Shown here piece after piece: positions 12,091-24,400 of a DNA stretch of 64,000 nt. The stretch covers positions 28,474,756 through 28,538,755 of the forward strand of contig CP141150.1 in NCBI GenBank assembly GCA_035235625.1. Reading direction: 5' to 3'. The position numbers were made by a program, and so were the translations under genes. Under the pieces are notes generated by a model. The model did not search any database and was not told the origin of the DNA. It worked only from the letters and a program-made list of their open reading frames with translations. Position 1 is the stretch's first letter. Each line of letters starts with the position of its first letter. This stretch comes from Saururus chinensis (taxonomy: Eukaryota; Streptophyta; Magnoliopsida; Piperales; Saururaceae).

Positions 12091-12474
12091 AAGGCTACCC
12101 AAGGCATGGGGAAATTCTTCAAAGGTTCTTTGCATGGAAGCGACTAGAGAAAAATCCAATTGATGAAAATTTGAAGGAAATGGCAAAAAATAGGAGTTTC
12201 TGACAAAGACTTAGCACACTTGGTTTATTTTGCACATGGGGGCCTTCATATTATTTACGCAAAATGACATATTTGCCTACCCATCTTTGAATGACTTTCT
12301 TGATGACTTGGATGTTGTGGTGAGGTAAAATTGGGCAAAAAGTAGTTCATGACATACTTTGTCGCGGCATATCCTCAGCCCACCACAACATTAGGAGCAA
12401 AGAAAACAAGCGCTCCACCGCAGCCGGTAATCTCATTTGGGCTCTATTCGCGCTACAAGTATATTTTTGTATTA

Positions 12475-12521
12475 CACTACAAGAGAAAAGACCATTATTG
12501 ACACTTTTACGTGCCGCTAAT
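12475..12521 (+). mobile_element. CACTA-type terminus, truncated by an LTR
   Basis: It begins CACTACAAGAGAAAAGACC, the characteristic end of En/Spm-CACTA elements, followed by a subterminal segment. The LTR starting TGTGGCACCCC at 12522 interrupts it. The other end was not found in the window. Confidence 0.4.
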
Positions 12522-13363
12522 TGTGGCACCCCGTGTTCTAATTACGCTTAACCCAAAAGGGTTAGGGGTAATTATGTAATTTTAATTAAAAATTAAGGGG
12601 CTTTAAGGGATAAAACTCATGTATCTGGTTAGAGCACGAAGTAACGAGCGTAATGAATCGAAGAACACGCAAATCAGAGGTCAGGAACAAAAGTTACAAC
12701 CTCAGGAAGCGTGCCACATAGGTGGGACCCACTTTGAAAGTATGAGAAAACCTACCCATGTGTGGTCTAGTTTTGAAGGGCTCATCGATACCAGTCCATC
12801 GGTACTAAGAACGCACGATTCCGACTTCGGGATAAAAAGTTATCGCATTTTGAAGTTGGAATTGTATTTGAATGAAATAATAATAAAATATTCAGAAAAT
12901 GATGGAATAGCTGACGCCATCAGGGCCGCGCCGCGGGACGTGCGATCACAGCCATCTGCGCGATGCGGGTCCCATGCAAATCGCGCGGTGGTCCGTAGAA
13001 AGCGCGTGGGACATGCAGCGAATGCTCGCGTTGCGCATTGAATGCGCGGCGCTGCCACGTGTGCCATGTGCAGCGCTGTGACGTGTGCATCAGGCGTGCG
13101 TCAGTGGCGCCGATCATGTTTTGCGGTCCAATGCAAAAGTGACACGTGGCAAGCACAAATGCACGTGTTTCTGGCTTCTATCGCACGCGCGCACCCCGTT
13201 TTATTATAAATACCCATTTCGGTTCATTCTTCCAAAGAACTTTCTAGAGTTATTCTGAGTTCGTTTTCTTCCATTCAAAAAGCGTTCTTAGCTAAATCGA
13301 GGGTGTTCTATGAAATGGAAGCATCAATTCTTTGAGTTAGCAACCCTATATAGGGGAAACATC

Positions 13364-13905
13364 CCGGGGTAAGGGGAAGTTCTGTCCGCTACCTACGGGC
13401 GCGAAAAGGGAAAAGTGTCTCTGGGTAAGGGGAGGTTCTGTCCGCCGCCTATGGGCCCGGAAAGGGAAAAGTGTCTCTGGGCAAGGGGAGGTTCTGTCCG
13501 CCACCTACAGGCACGGAAAGGGAAAAGTGTCTCCGGGCAAGGGGAGGTTCTGTCCACCGCTTACGGACGCAGAAAGGCTAAAGTGTCTCCAAGCAAGGGG
13601 AGGTTCTGTCCGCCGCCTGCGAGCGCAGAAAGAGTAAAGTGTCTCTGGGTAAGGGGAGGTTTTGTCCGCCGCCTACAGGCACTGAAAGTGAAAGTGTCTC
13701 CGGGTAAGGGGAGGTTTTGTCTGCCGCCTATGGGCACGGAAAGTGAAAAGTGTCTCCGGGTAAGGGGAGGTTATGTCCGCCACCTACGGGCACGAAAAGA
13801 GAAAAGTGTCTCCGGGTAAGGGGAGGTTCTATCTGCCACCTACGGGTGCATGAATGATAAAGTGTTCCAAAGTTAGAGGAGGTTCTGTCTGCCGTCTCCG
13901 GATCA
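13364..13905 (+). repeat. ~55-bp minisatellite inside the solo LTR
   Basis: About nine or ten units of the form taaggggaggttctgtccgc plus cgcctacgggcgcggaaag plus aaaagtgtctccggg are repeated with point changes and small indels. Unit starts are near 13370, 13425, 13480, 13535, 13588, 13648, 13704, 13758 and 13817. It lies just downstream of the TATA box, so in an active LTR it would be in the transcribed leader. The open frame at 13415-13819 is only this repeat. Confidence 0.9.
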
Positions 13906-14899
13906 AAAAGGGAGGACGTCCTGAGGAAACGAACAACTCCGAATGTTGTCACTTCCGAAATTGTAGGGGAGTATGCTTTTCTGACCCTCTATTGTAATAT
14001 GATTTATATGAATGCACATCTTAATTAGTAATATACTAATTAAGATATATAATTTACTGATCTGATATATGCTGATATGTTCTTATTTAATCTACTTTGA
14101 TTTATTCTGTTGTGATCTGAAATGCTTTGTTGTGACTTGACATACTTTGATCTGATATGACTGGTATGGTTGGATGAAATCTGATAGGATCTGATATGAT
14201 CCAACATGCTCTATAGTATGTTTTGCTCCACTCTATGATAGAGTGGGACGTGTGTTTTGTTAGTGTTCTATTCACTTATGTGAGATGTGTATTTTACTAA
14301 TTTATTGGCTTCCGTTTGACTCCGACGATTTATAAGATTTCCATCTGATTCCAAATGATTATTCGGATGTAAAGATATACATATTTTTAATGTATATGAT
14401 TTTGTGATGCCTAATGCATGTATTAGCCGTTAGGCAGAACTACGTTCGGATCTGATCGTATTGGAATAACGTCAGAGATGGTATCCAATACGTATGTAGG
14501 CAACCAATGGTAAAGTACGTTGGCCCGATCCAAATTAGTTATAAAATTAGGTTTGTTCTTCATTCGAATTTTAAAACATATGACAGAAAATATACTTTTT
14601 ACGGAGATTAAATCATTCAAGAGGAATCATATTTGAATTCAATCGTAGAGGCATTCGGGAATTAAAGCATCCGACGGAAAATAAACTTAAAATATCAGAC
14701 AGAAAATAAGTCAAAAATCAATTATACTCTTTTTCACAGAAGCAGTAGAAAACTTAAAATAAACGTGTCACACATTTAGGTCAAAACGTACATTCCAGAG
14801 TCACTTCATACTCAAAACAAATATTTCAAATCAAACCAAAATTGAAATCGAAATCTATCTCAATGTATGAGGAGAATCAACATTGGAGCTATCCACTAA

Positions 14900-15360
14900 C
14901 CCCCATGTCCCATACCACAGGTGTTTGATGGTTTCTCTGCAGTAATTCTACTATCCATCGAGATAACTTGGCAATCATTTTTTTTTTCCAAAACACAGAA
15001 CATTTGAATTCAATTTCTATCTTAAATCCATTAGTAGACGCAACCTTAGAGTGGACCACTAATACCATGCGTCCCATACCACGAGTATTTGGCAGTTTCT
15101 CTAAGGGAATTCCACTGTCTTTGAAAACATTTGGATTAAATTTCAACACACCAGCAGGACTAGCCCAAGAGTCCTGCTTGTGTCCCATACCACAAGCATT
15201 TAGTGGTTCCTTCAAGGTAGGTCCACTGTTTTTCAAATATAGATACTTCAAAAGTAAATCTTGTGTCAAGATATCGACAGAATTTGCCATAGAACTATCC
15301 ACAAACACCTCACGTCCCATACCGTGGTGTGTAGTAGTTGCTCCTTGGAAATTCTACCGT
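14900..15360 (+). repeat. Four imperfect ~110-165 bp repeats in the solo LTR
   Basis: The word gtcccatacca recurs near 14907, 15071, 15182 and 15314 (gtcccatacc at the last). Each is followed by a related segment containing tttggtggtttctct-like and attccactgt-like words. Open frames on both strands (14889-15320 and 14968-15372) follow the repeat and show no domain. Confidence 0.7.
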
Positions 15361-16200
15361 TGTTTAAAATAATTTTGATAGACTATTTGAAATCGAGGTT
15401 GCTAAATAATCACACAACGAATTCAAAATAAATATTTTCAACTGATTCAAAATAGAAATTGATAAAAATCAGAATTCAGATCAAGTCTGACACTATACTG
15501 ACAAAATAAGATTTCAAATCATTCTTAAATTATAAAATCGGATTTTATAAAATCGAAGTCCATTGGGTATATGATGTAACATAAAACAGAATTTTAAATC
15601 AAATTCGATATAACTAATTCAGAACAAAATTGTCAAACCACTCTTGATTAAAACTTAGAATTCATAACATCATAACTCGTATTAAATCTAATGTCATATA
15701 GACCGAACATAAGGTATAAACCCTGAATTCGTATTAAATCCCATATCATAGTTAAAACAAAATATCAAACTAATATAAAAATTGAAATTTGTATTAAACT
15801 GAGATTTGCAATAGTAATTTTAAATAATAACAATTCAGATGCGAAATTTGTAATATCAATCTGATACGACATAAATTGAACAGAAATTCTAAATTACTTA
15901 TAATTAAACAAATCAGAATTTATAAATTTTAAAGTTAAGAGTAATTTCAATGACACACTAGTAAAACAAAATTACTAATCAAAACCCGATACAATTTATT
16001 CGTAGTAAAATTTACAAATCAATTTATATTCAGGATTACCAATTTATAAATTGGGTTGTCGTATCAAATCTTTATATAACAAATTCAGACATTCAATAAT
16101 TTCTGACTTGAAATCAAACTTCATAAACTTGACGTTAGCATCAATTACTTGCAAAGCATGCAAGACAGAAATTTAAAATTGTTTCTTATTCAAAATCGGA
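15361..16200. other. AT-rich 3' part of the solo LTR, no gene
   Basis: A/T-rich sequence with recurrent 'caaat-aga-ttcag' style words and no open frame. I place the LTR end near here, but its exact border could not be fixed. Confidence 0.4.
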
Positions 16201-16206
16201 AGTCCT

Positions 16207-16356
16207 TATCAAGAGATGAATGAAGACTGTGGGGTCTTTTTGATGTACTATGTTACAAAGCTGGCCGCAAGAATTTCAACTAGATTTCTCTCAAGCAAAG
16301 ATCACCATGTTGGTCAGGCCAAAGATATGTGCAGAAATTTTTTGTGGGAAAGTTAA
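16207..16356 (+). pseudogene. C-terminal Ulp1 (C48) peptidase fragment of the second MULE
   Basis: The plus frame reads YQEMNEDCGVFLMYYVTKLA and continues to FLWES with a TAA at 16354-16356. N-x-x-DCGVF is the active-site block of Ulp1/SUMO-type cysteine peptidases; the nucleophile Cys codon is 16228-16230. No start or catalytic His is seen upstream because the preceding ~3.6 kb is an inserted LTR. It faces the minus-strand transposase gene of the same element. The motif is strong, but the fragment is only about 49 codons. Confidence 0.65.
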
Positions 16357-16920
16357 CTAGGAGATCGATGCTTCTTCGGGTGAGATAAATTTTTTTGGAA
16401 GGAATATGACAATTTTGTATTAATACTTTTTTTGTATGTAATATGACAATTTTTTCTATAGTGCATCTCTATGCCATTTTTCTCATAGGTTGTACAAGTA
16501 GTTACAAAAAATTTCTATTATATTCATTGTAAGTCATTTTTCTATTGTGTAGTTGGTAACACACAATCCCTTTGATTGTGTTTCCGATTACACGATATGT
16601 ATACATCAATCAAAATGAACAATATACATTGATCAACAGATCATGTTATCGACAACACAAACTTTAGTTTGGTCTTGTTATCAATAACAAGATATGCATA
16701 TACTATCGTATATGATAACACGATATTCATAAAAAAAATGTGGTTATAAGAACACAACTAAAAATTATGGGAATGACATTTTTTCCATTCAAGTAAAGAA
16801 CGGGGGTGGATAAGGCAACCACAATTGATGTTGCCCATCCTTATGTTATTTTCCTACACTTTTGTTTACCCTCCTTCAGCTTATACTTGGACAAGCAACC
16901 ACATTTGGAGGGTAATCTTG
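16357..16920. repeat. Inter-gene spacer of the second MULE with palindromic words
   Basis: It contains hairpins such as acacaatccctttgattgtg (about 16561) and several gttatcgacaac/gttatcaataac words related to the 11042-11275 tandem repeat. No gene is seen; the frame at 16806-16988 is antisense to the transposase zinc knuckle. Confidence 0.5.
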
Positions 16921-16924
16921 TACG

Positions 16925-19900
16925 TTGCCACAACGTTTGCGATTGTGACCCAATTGCCCGCATGCTCCACTTTTACGTGGGGCTTTGACCTCAAGTTGTG
17001 ACTCTTCATTTTTTTCTTAGATGCCCCATTTGCTTAAGTGGATTGGTGGGTTGAATGTAGATAGAACTCTAGTCAGTGCCCACTGGTGCCTATCCATCAT
17101 TGGGGATAATGACTCTCAATATGTCATTTTATATGTTTCTGTGGAGTACCATTTTTCGTAATCACGCATAGAAGTGCATGTGATCAATTGATGCAATTGC
17201 ATATTTGCACGGTAGCCCCATATGCTGAAACTTTCAACATGTGCAACTACATTCTACCAGATTCATCACATCCTATTGAATGAATGTCATGTTAATAAGA
17301 ACATGTTAACTAACATTATATTTAAAACATGACCCATCAACACAAGCCATATGAACATACACAGGACATTATTTATGTTTTACTTGGTGATATGGCGGCT
17401 TAACCTGGAATTCATACATTGATACCGGCAATACATACACATGCCTTGCTTATTCTCTTATACTTTCAATGTGTTTACAAGAAATGGGGTTAACTCTTTA
17501 GTCATATTTTGGCCATCTATACGACATTTCTCAAAGAGTGTGGTTGTGTGTTCCCTTCTATGCTCGATTAACAGAGTACTAGTCATCAACCTAGCTTTTT
17601 TGAACGTTGCATTTTTTAGACCTATTTAAGCTAAGTGTTCCGTATCATTTACCTCAAAATACAACATTGGCCCAGTGCTATGCACCTATCTTATCCAAGC
17701 AAATGCCTTAGTATTATGTTATTTAATGTGGTTCATTGTGTCCTCTACATGTTGTCTAAAAATTTCAACTTCCACATAGAGTTGGTTCTTTAGGTAGTTG
17801 TCTTTGAATCTGTGCAACATATTTGTTGTAATGTGGCAGATGCAATATTTGTAGTGTGTAGTGGGAAAATATTGCTTAACAACATTTGCCAAGCCCTTCA
17901 TTCTATTGGAAACAATTGTATTTAACTCAGCTGGAGGATCAGAAAATAGATAATTTCTAAGCAATTCAAGAAATGAACTCCAAATTTCTTCACACTCATT
18001 CTTGATTACTATAAATGCAACACATAGCATATTATTATTCCTATCTAGTGCAGTTGCTATTAATAGCTCACCGGGATACTTTCCCTTCAAGAAAGTTGCA
18101 TCCACATTTAGCAATAGCCTCAATGTTGTTCTAAAAGCTCTTGCAACCGGCCCAAACATCAAACATACTCTTTTAAAACTATTCTCCTCTATTGGTCTAG
18201 GAATATCACATGATCTAATTAAGAACTACTACACTGGCTAGATTAATCCTTTCTATCTGAATTCAATATGCAGGAAGTAAAAGTATGCGATAGGATTTGT
18301 ATGAGTCCCCATCGATTAAATCACACAGTGCTTAACCTACAAGAAAGGATTTTATGTAGTCATCAATAAAAAAGATTAAATGACAAGTTAACAAGTCGTG
18401 TTACCAAGAACACAAAAAGATTATTAGTTGTGTTTTCATAAAGCTGGACTTTATAAGCAATGTGTTCATAGTAACACAATAGGTTAACAAGTCGTGTTCT
18501 CGAAAGAATGAAACTTTATAAGCCTCGTGTGGCCGATAACACATCATGTTCACAAGTCATAATTTCATAAACATGACTTTATAACTATCATAAGTGTGCC
18601 TTATCTACACGCCAACATTTCTTATACTTCACATTTATACCCTAGTGCTTCGAAATATGTCTTCCTATGCTTTTTTGTGTAATGTCAATTGAATCTTTAA
18701 ATAGCCCAAAACATTTTCTCACAATCCATAGGTGTGATGCTAAAGGGTGGTAAGTTGATTTCCTTTGCATTCCACATGCATATTCGGGCACTAATCTTGT
18801 CACAGTCACATGATCTTTTATGTTTGATGCCCTTATGTACCACTTGCGAGACTGGTCGAGCACTTTGTGGTGTACGTATTCTTGTTCTCATCCACAACCC
18901 GATATGTGAAATTCACCTTTATTGCAAGGTCAATCAAAACCCTCTTGAAATGTACCAGGCTTTAGAAATGTGCACCCAATTGGAGTAGATTTTGGTAGTC
19001 ATTTGCTTGTAAACTACGAGTCATTACCTCACCCTCGCCAATATTTGGTTCCAACAGGTTGAGATCATTGATTGTCTCCTACTCTACCTTGTCCTCAACA
19101 TTAATATTACTAGGTACCTCGATGTGTCTGAATTATTCATAGTTAGATATACTTTCTATTTCAATTATATCATTCTCATTCTATTGGTCATCACCCCACA
19201 GTTCTTCAAATTCTTGGCTGTCGTAATTTCTTGGGTTGTATGGGGGCTCATAGTTATCAAATGAAGTCCTTATCACACCCATTGTTGGTGACATTTCTTC
19301 AAATCTAGTATGAATGCCTTATGTAACAGGTTATGTAGGCATTGGAATGTTGTACAAGGTGTGACAGGAATTTGTTGAGTTTAAATTTCTCGGTTCTCCC
19401 AATCTGCAATGGATATTAACATATTAATCAATATGCAATATAACTCAACATTGTATATTCGGTTACACTCATACAAAATTTATCAAGTTATTAATGGGGC
19501 GATATTATCTGAAGTCATGTAATTGTATCTACGCTAACAAGACTTTGTGAGATATCGCTCTTGTATTTTTCATAATTGGTTATGGAATATTATAAATATC
19601 ATGTTTTTGTTAAACATGATATTCTTTTTGCTGAACACGATATTCTAAATATCGTGTGTTCGAGTACACAATAAATTAACAATAAAGTTTAATGTCATGT
19701 AATCTAAAATTCATTGTTGCCTGACTATTTCATAAGTGAATTGTGTATCATTGACTCCTATATGCAATCCACCATTCAAGTTGGGGTGTTCCGATACCAC
19801 CGGTGATTTATCTCTATTGGCATTCTAGTTCCTTTCCATTGATGATGATTTGTCTCCATTGGCAGGCTCTTTCATCTCCACACACAATGATAACACTTCT

Positions 19901-20162
19901 TTATTTGCCTTCTTATGATGTAAAATATTGAATGCATGTCTTCATCGTCTTCTAATTTATATAGAATAGATGATTGTGAAAAGGGAATCAAATACTTCCA
20001 AGTCACATTACCATTGATGACAAGTATTTCTTTGACTTGAACCCATAGCTCGTCGAACCCCGCCATGGGATCAATGTCCATCAACCTTGTATTTTTACCT
20101 ACATACATGCCATCATTGCCTACCTCTCCATTGTAATTGATGCAAATACCAATCCTCTTCAT
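16925..20162 (-). pseudogene. Mutator-like (MULE) transposase, decayed
   Basis: The enzyme cuts and rejoins element ends with a DDE active site. Parts in order on the minus strand: an N-terminal PB1-like block (20162-19872, MKRIGICINYNGEVGND); a MuDR DNA-binding-like block in two frames (18897-18642); the MULE core (18162-17719) with NVDATFLKGKYPGELLIATA and CICHITTNM; a SWIM-like segment GLPCKYAIASIDHMHFYA near 17165-17225; and a C-terminal zinc knuckle ACGQLGHNRKRC near 16935-16975 that lacks its first Cys. The second catalytic Asp expected in the (S/T)DR motif is Asn, SNR (codon 17905-17907). Frameshifts and stops separate the blocks, so it is inactive. Some gaps could be introns. Confidence 0.8.
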
Positions 20163-20479
20163 TATGCTAGTTAAAGGGTGATCGGATTGGACGAAATGTA
20201 GTTTTTTTCACGTAGAACAACTTCTGTAAGGAAAAAATGGGCTTTTACTATCTCTTGTGACTCGCCACCAATCATCTGCAGCCAAATTATTCATTTATGA
20301 GGATTAGGTATATTTAAGACCTACAGGCAGCTTCATCCTAAAGCAGGTAATTTGACATTTAATGTTAAGAAGCAAGGAAAATGGAATATTTGCTTCTCTG
20401 GCCAAGTAATATGGAAAAAACTCTTAATTGTTTAGCTAATCGACATGCTACATAACTTTTTCCCTAGTTAGGGTTTCTA

Positions 20480-22670
20480 TGTTCAAAAACTTATTGTGTT
20501 CTTTGAGTGGTTGATTTCTTAGTTTTAAATTTCCTCATTGGTAGTAAATCAATTCCTACACAAAGAGGCCATATCTTGTAGCTCTCTACCTTATGGTTTA
20601 GGGCTAGAGGCACTATGGTACCTGTTAAGGGCGCGAAGCTTTGCCTAGCGTCCTATCAAGGGGTAGCGAAGCGGACTATCCGTGACACGTGCTGAGGTGC
20701 ACACATGTGGGAATGTGTTGTATACGAGGTGTGCATGCATTTTGGGAACTGCCCTTAGTGTTGCATATCATGTGTGTAGGCGTTGCGGGGAAGGCCCGCA
20801 ACGTTGCGCAACATGTGTGTGCAACGTTGCGCAGAAAGCACGCAATGATGCGCACACATAGTTGGCTATGTTGGGACACCTAGCCAACTAGCACGTTTTT
20901 GGAATCTTAAGATGTCCCCTCCTCCTTATATAGTGTTAAAGGGTCCTTGGGAGTGTTCTCGGGCAGTTTGGTGAAATTCGGAGATACCATGCCCGTACGG
21001 CCACTTTGGCTGCCACTCCAGAGAAATAGGAAAAATCTCTTATGCTATATAGGGAGGGGCATGGTGAGCTTCATGGACAAAGCTGTTGGTATGATGCCTA
21101 GCCTTGCAAGCAGGCTGTCCGGATGGGAACAAAGGCTTGTTGCCTTGCTAGCTATCATGCCAGGAGCCCATCCGCATGGGGGATGGGGCTCTCCGATACT
21201 TCGGGCGGCCGTCCGGCCTTAGGGCCGTGTTGGAAACATATACCCTTGCAAGCACTTGGCTGAGACGGATTGTTCGGATGACCAAGTTGCCTAAGTTGGA
21301 TCCATGCATCGCAAGGAAGTGTCCCTCTCCGGCCAGCTCGCTTGGGAGATGGTCCGGCACATTCGCACGTCCGCCTATGGGACGGGTTCATTGCTTGGCT
21401 TCGCGGGCTGGACGCTTGGTCGAATGGCACGAGGCCATGACCTTGACGAAGAAAGGCTTACTTGCTGGGCTGTTTGGCCTTGCAAGTGCCGCACGGTGAT
21501 CGTTTCCTGGGCGACCGTGACAGTCCGCACTCGTGATGGCCTGGCTGCGCCACACAACCAGTAGCCACTCTCTTCCCTTCCCACTCGTATGCGCAAGGGA
21601 AACACAAGCAAAACAGCAACACAGTCCAACCTAGTGCAAGGGTCTCCAACCAAGCTATATTTCTGTCAGCTAAAATACAATGTAGGGAGAGGGCAAGGGC
21701 TGATCCACTAGGCTGAGAGCTTTCCTCTCAGCTCCCTGGTTCACTGTGTAGGAAGAAAATCTATCTCTAATCAGCCATGGCTGCCCTGCTCGTCCCTTTA
21801 TATAGACTCAGCCTGAAGCTGGCCGTCTTAGTGCCACTAGGAGTACAAAACCCACCCAATACAAGAGTCCTCACCCTGTCCAACTCTCAGCCCAAAGCCA
21901 TTCCGCCCCAACATAGATTAGGAAGTCTTCAGGAGTCTGTCCTCCACTAGAAGTCCATCGCCATGCTACCTCCAAGAGTCAGCCCATCCGAGGAAACCAG
22001 CCACTCCGACTCCCATCCGCCCTAGGAGTGTGACCAGCCTGCCTGTGTGAGTCCTGTATGTCCTAGGAACCTACTGCCCGGACTCCTACTCTAACTAGGA
22101 GTGCAGCCAACCAACATAGGTGAATCCCATCCACCTTAGGAGTCCTCCCCTAAGTCCAAGCAGCGCCCAGCTTTGCTGCTAGAGTCCCACCCGCGCAAGG
22201 ACTCCTACTCAGCTTGCTCCGCAAGGCGAGTAGCTCATCCGGAACACCTCCCGCGCTGTCCCAGCATCCATCCGCGCCCAAGGGGCTACCTAGGTTGTCC
22301 ATCACCTAGCAAAACTTGGCTGTCCGTTGCCAATTATGGGGGTAGCCGCCCCCTTTTCGCATCCATCAAGTTAAGAGGCTAACAGTAACCCTCAAGTATT
22401 GAAGGATAATGAACTCACAAGTGGTAACCGAGGAGTCTTTTTTATTGATATCATGTTTGTTTGATATTTGCTACTATTTTTGCGCTCTTGTAAATTGTTT
22501 TCCTTTGATTGCTTGATTTAAATTTTCCATATTGGTAGCAACTCAATTCCCACCAAAGAGGCAACATCTTGTAGCTCTCTACCTTATGGTTTTAGGCTAG
22601 AGGCACTTTAGTGACTATCACAGAGACAAACTTAAGGGTCTAATAGTGACCCTCAAGTGAAATTGATTGC
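20480..22670 (+). repeat. Diverged direct repeats flanking a solo LTR
   Basis: The block 20500-20617 (ttggtagtaaatcaattcct, then cttgtagctctctaccttat) recurs at 22520-22610 with the same order and strand. Without the LTR between them the period would be roughly 270 bp, so an old tandem duplication was later split by the insertion. No gene is seen in 22390-22640. Confidence 0.65.
20623..22384 (+). mobile_element. Solo LTR (family A)
   Basis: The ends are TGTTAAGGG at 20623 and GGCTAACA ending at 22384. The flanks are gtacc (20618-20622) and gtaac (22385-22389), a 4/5 match for a 5-bp TSD. A TATA-like ttatatag lies at about 20927-20934. It is more G/C-rich than its surroundings. A second, partial copy of the same family in the same orientation lies at about 28020-28560. 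The several open frames between 20676 and 22382 show no domain and overlap one another on both strands. Confidence 0.7.
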
Positions 22671-24400
22671 TCTTAATTGTCTTGTGCTTGATTGTTTCAT
22701 CATGCCTATTACTTTAGTGAAGTTAGACAAAGAAGCACTTATTAGAAAAGTCATTGGATGAGGCAAAAAGATTAAGAAATTTGATAAAATTATCAAATCA
22801 AATAAGGAAACAATTGACTCAATTTCCAAGTCAAAATTTGAATAGGTTGAGCATAAGACATCATTAGAGAGAGATTCAACACTTGAAAGTTAAGCTTGAG
22901 TCTTCTAATGAAAAAGATTAACACATTCAAATATTAGAAAACAAGTATTATAGAGAAGATACAATTCTTAGAGAGTAAAGTGAATGATAAAATAGAGACA
23001 AATAAGACTTGCCTTCAAAGAATTGAATATCTAGGTGATGAATTGAAAGCTTCTAAAAAATGTGAAATACTTTACCTTAGGACAAAAGTATTGTACAAAA
23101 TTTAATGCATGAGACAAGGTAGTAGTGATAAAAAGGACTAGGCTATAGATAGTTAAATTCTTTTAGTTATAAGGTTGTCACAACGTTTGTTAAGGCAAAA
23201 GAACCTATACACACTAGGAAGGTTGTTCCACAAGTTGTTCACACCTTAAAGTCAAAAGAACTTCCTAGGAATCTAAATTCAAAGTCTAATCATGGGAAGA
23301 GATAACACAAAAAATAAAATAAAAAATATTCCTTAATTAGACAAATTCAAGTCATGAAGCATAACCTAACTTGCCTTAGTTAATGTGTCATGATAAAATC
23401 TAAAACTTAGGAAACTTATGAGGCTTCAAACTTGAATAAATTGCATAAGAAAGAGAATAGAAACAACTCACAACATAGGGAACCTCAAGCCAAAGCTATG
23501 TGAATTAAAGACCATATACCAAAAGCTAAATTTAAAGAAGGCTCCACAGTCAATAAGAACAAATCTATGATAGTTTGTATAAGGAATGAAGACTTAGAGA
23601 ACCTTAAGTCACAAGCTGGAAATAAGGGCTTATGACAAATTTCAAACCCCTTGGATTGCCTTAAGATAAGATGACTAAAAAAAGCTAAGTTTACCTCTTT
23701 TCAAAAATATAATAATTTTTAAATCTTTCTTCGATTAATTCTTTCAATCTTATGGGGAACATTTCAATTTTTGCTTGTTTTTCTTAATATTGTTTGCTTT
23801 TGATAGTGATTTTTTTTTATAAAAATGGACAAATACAAAAACACAAAAAAGAAAGATTCTTTATGCACTTTGAAGTAGAAACATTAGTTATTTTATTTGT
23901 TTTTGTGTTGTTGTCAAACTTAATCTATATTATACTTAAAAAATTCTTAATTAAGGTTGAAAAACGTCATGATGAATGCTCTTGTTCTTTAATTTAGAGA
24001 AGAATGAACCATAGTGGGTGAAGATCTAATTAATTTTATTTATCTTAATGTTGCATGCCTCTATTTTAAAAAATATTGCATACATCATGAAACTCATGTC
24101 AATTGAAGAGAAGATCTTGAATGTGAAATCTTTGAAACATGAAGATTTTGGGAGTAGATTTTTGTATAATCTAGGAAATCTAAATTAGAGGAGCTTATTA
24201 AATCTTCAACAAAATTTTGATGTACTTTTCTTTTCTACAATAGAATTATGTATTCACATAAAAGAAAAAATCCTCATAAAGATGATGGAGATCGGTTACC
24301 TACATAGGATGTCCTATGCTAGTGTTTCCAACCACTTGACATGCAATAAATAATTGGAAAATAAGTGGAAGTTGAGTGGATTTTAAAAAAAGACCTAGAC
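22640..24400 (+). pseudogene. Ty1/copia gag-region relic
   Basis: Reading frames on the plus strand are broken, but the composition is Lys/Glu/Ser-rich as in the coiled-coil part of SIRE-like copia Gag. The short motif DKKGLGY at 23127-23147 corresponds to the conserved GLGY block seen in the minus-strand copia relic of this window (KKGLGF). Nothing longer than about 60 codons is open, and no zinc knuckle is intact. The membrane-like frame at 23794-23997 is probably accidental. Confidence 0.4.

Larger units (their letters stand above)
12522..16150 (+). mobile_element. Solo LTR of a Ty3/gypsy chromovirus-like family
   Basis: It begins TGTGGCACCCCGTG. The block at about 12683-12730 (aatcagaggtcaggaacaaa) aligns with the gypsy LTR at 57247-57290. 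The block at 14440-14540 (ttggcccgatccaaa and neighbours) aligns with the inverse complement of 53920-54060 in another solo LTR. A TATA box, TATAAATA, lies at about 13205-13212. No primer-binding site, gag or pol is present. The 3' border is approximate; I found no clean ..CA end or TSD. It contains two tandem arrays (13364-13905 and 14900-15360). Confidence 0.65.
10405..20467. mobile_element. Second MULE, with Ulp1-like gene and transposase, heavily nested
   Basis: The segment around 10440-10500 (gagttttttttccatattag, then tggccgaagaagccaatatt) matches the inverse complement of about 20370-20440, giving imperfect terminal inverted repeats. Between them lie a minus-strand Mutator transposase pseudogene (16925-20162) and plus-strand Ulp1-like fragments (11971-12090 and 16207-16356), so the two genes converge. 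A ~3.6 kb solo LTR and a CACTA-like end interrupt the plus-strand gene. No 9-bp TSD was found, so both outer coordinates are approximate. Confidence 0.65.

Noticed and set aside
12840..13156. G/C-rich Ala/Arg-rich frames
   Set aside because: They fall in the CpG-rich U3-like part of an LTR, the counterpart of 57470-57660; both strands are open by composition.
13415..13819. 134-codon repetitive frame
   Set aside because: It follows the ~55-bp minisatellite of a solo LTR and loses period where units change length.
14889..15372. Overlapping frames of 134-143 codons on both strands
   Set aside because: They run through the imperfect repeat array of the same LTR; no domain on either strand.
23794..23997. 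Small hydrophobic protein frame
   Set aside because: A/T-rich region full of copia debris; composition alone yields Ile/Leu/Phe codons, and no supporting signal is seen.
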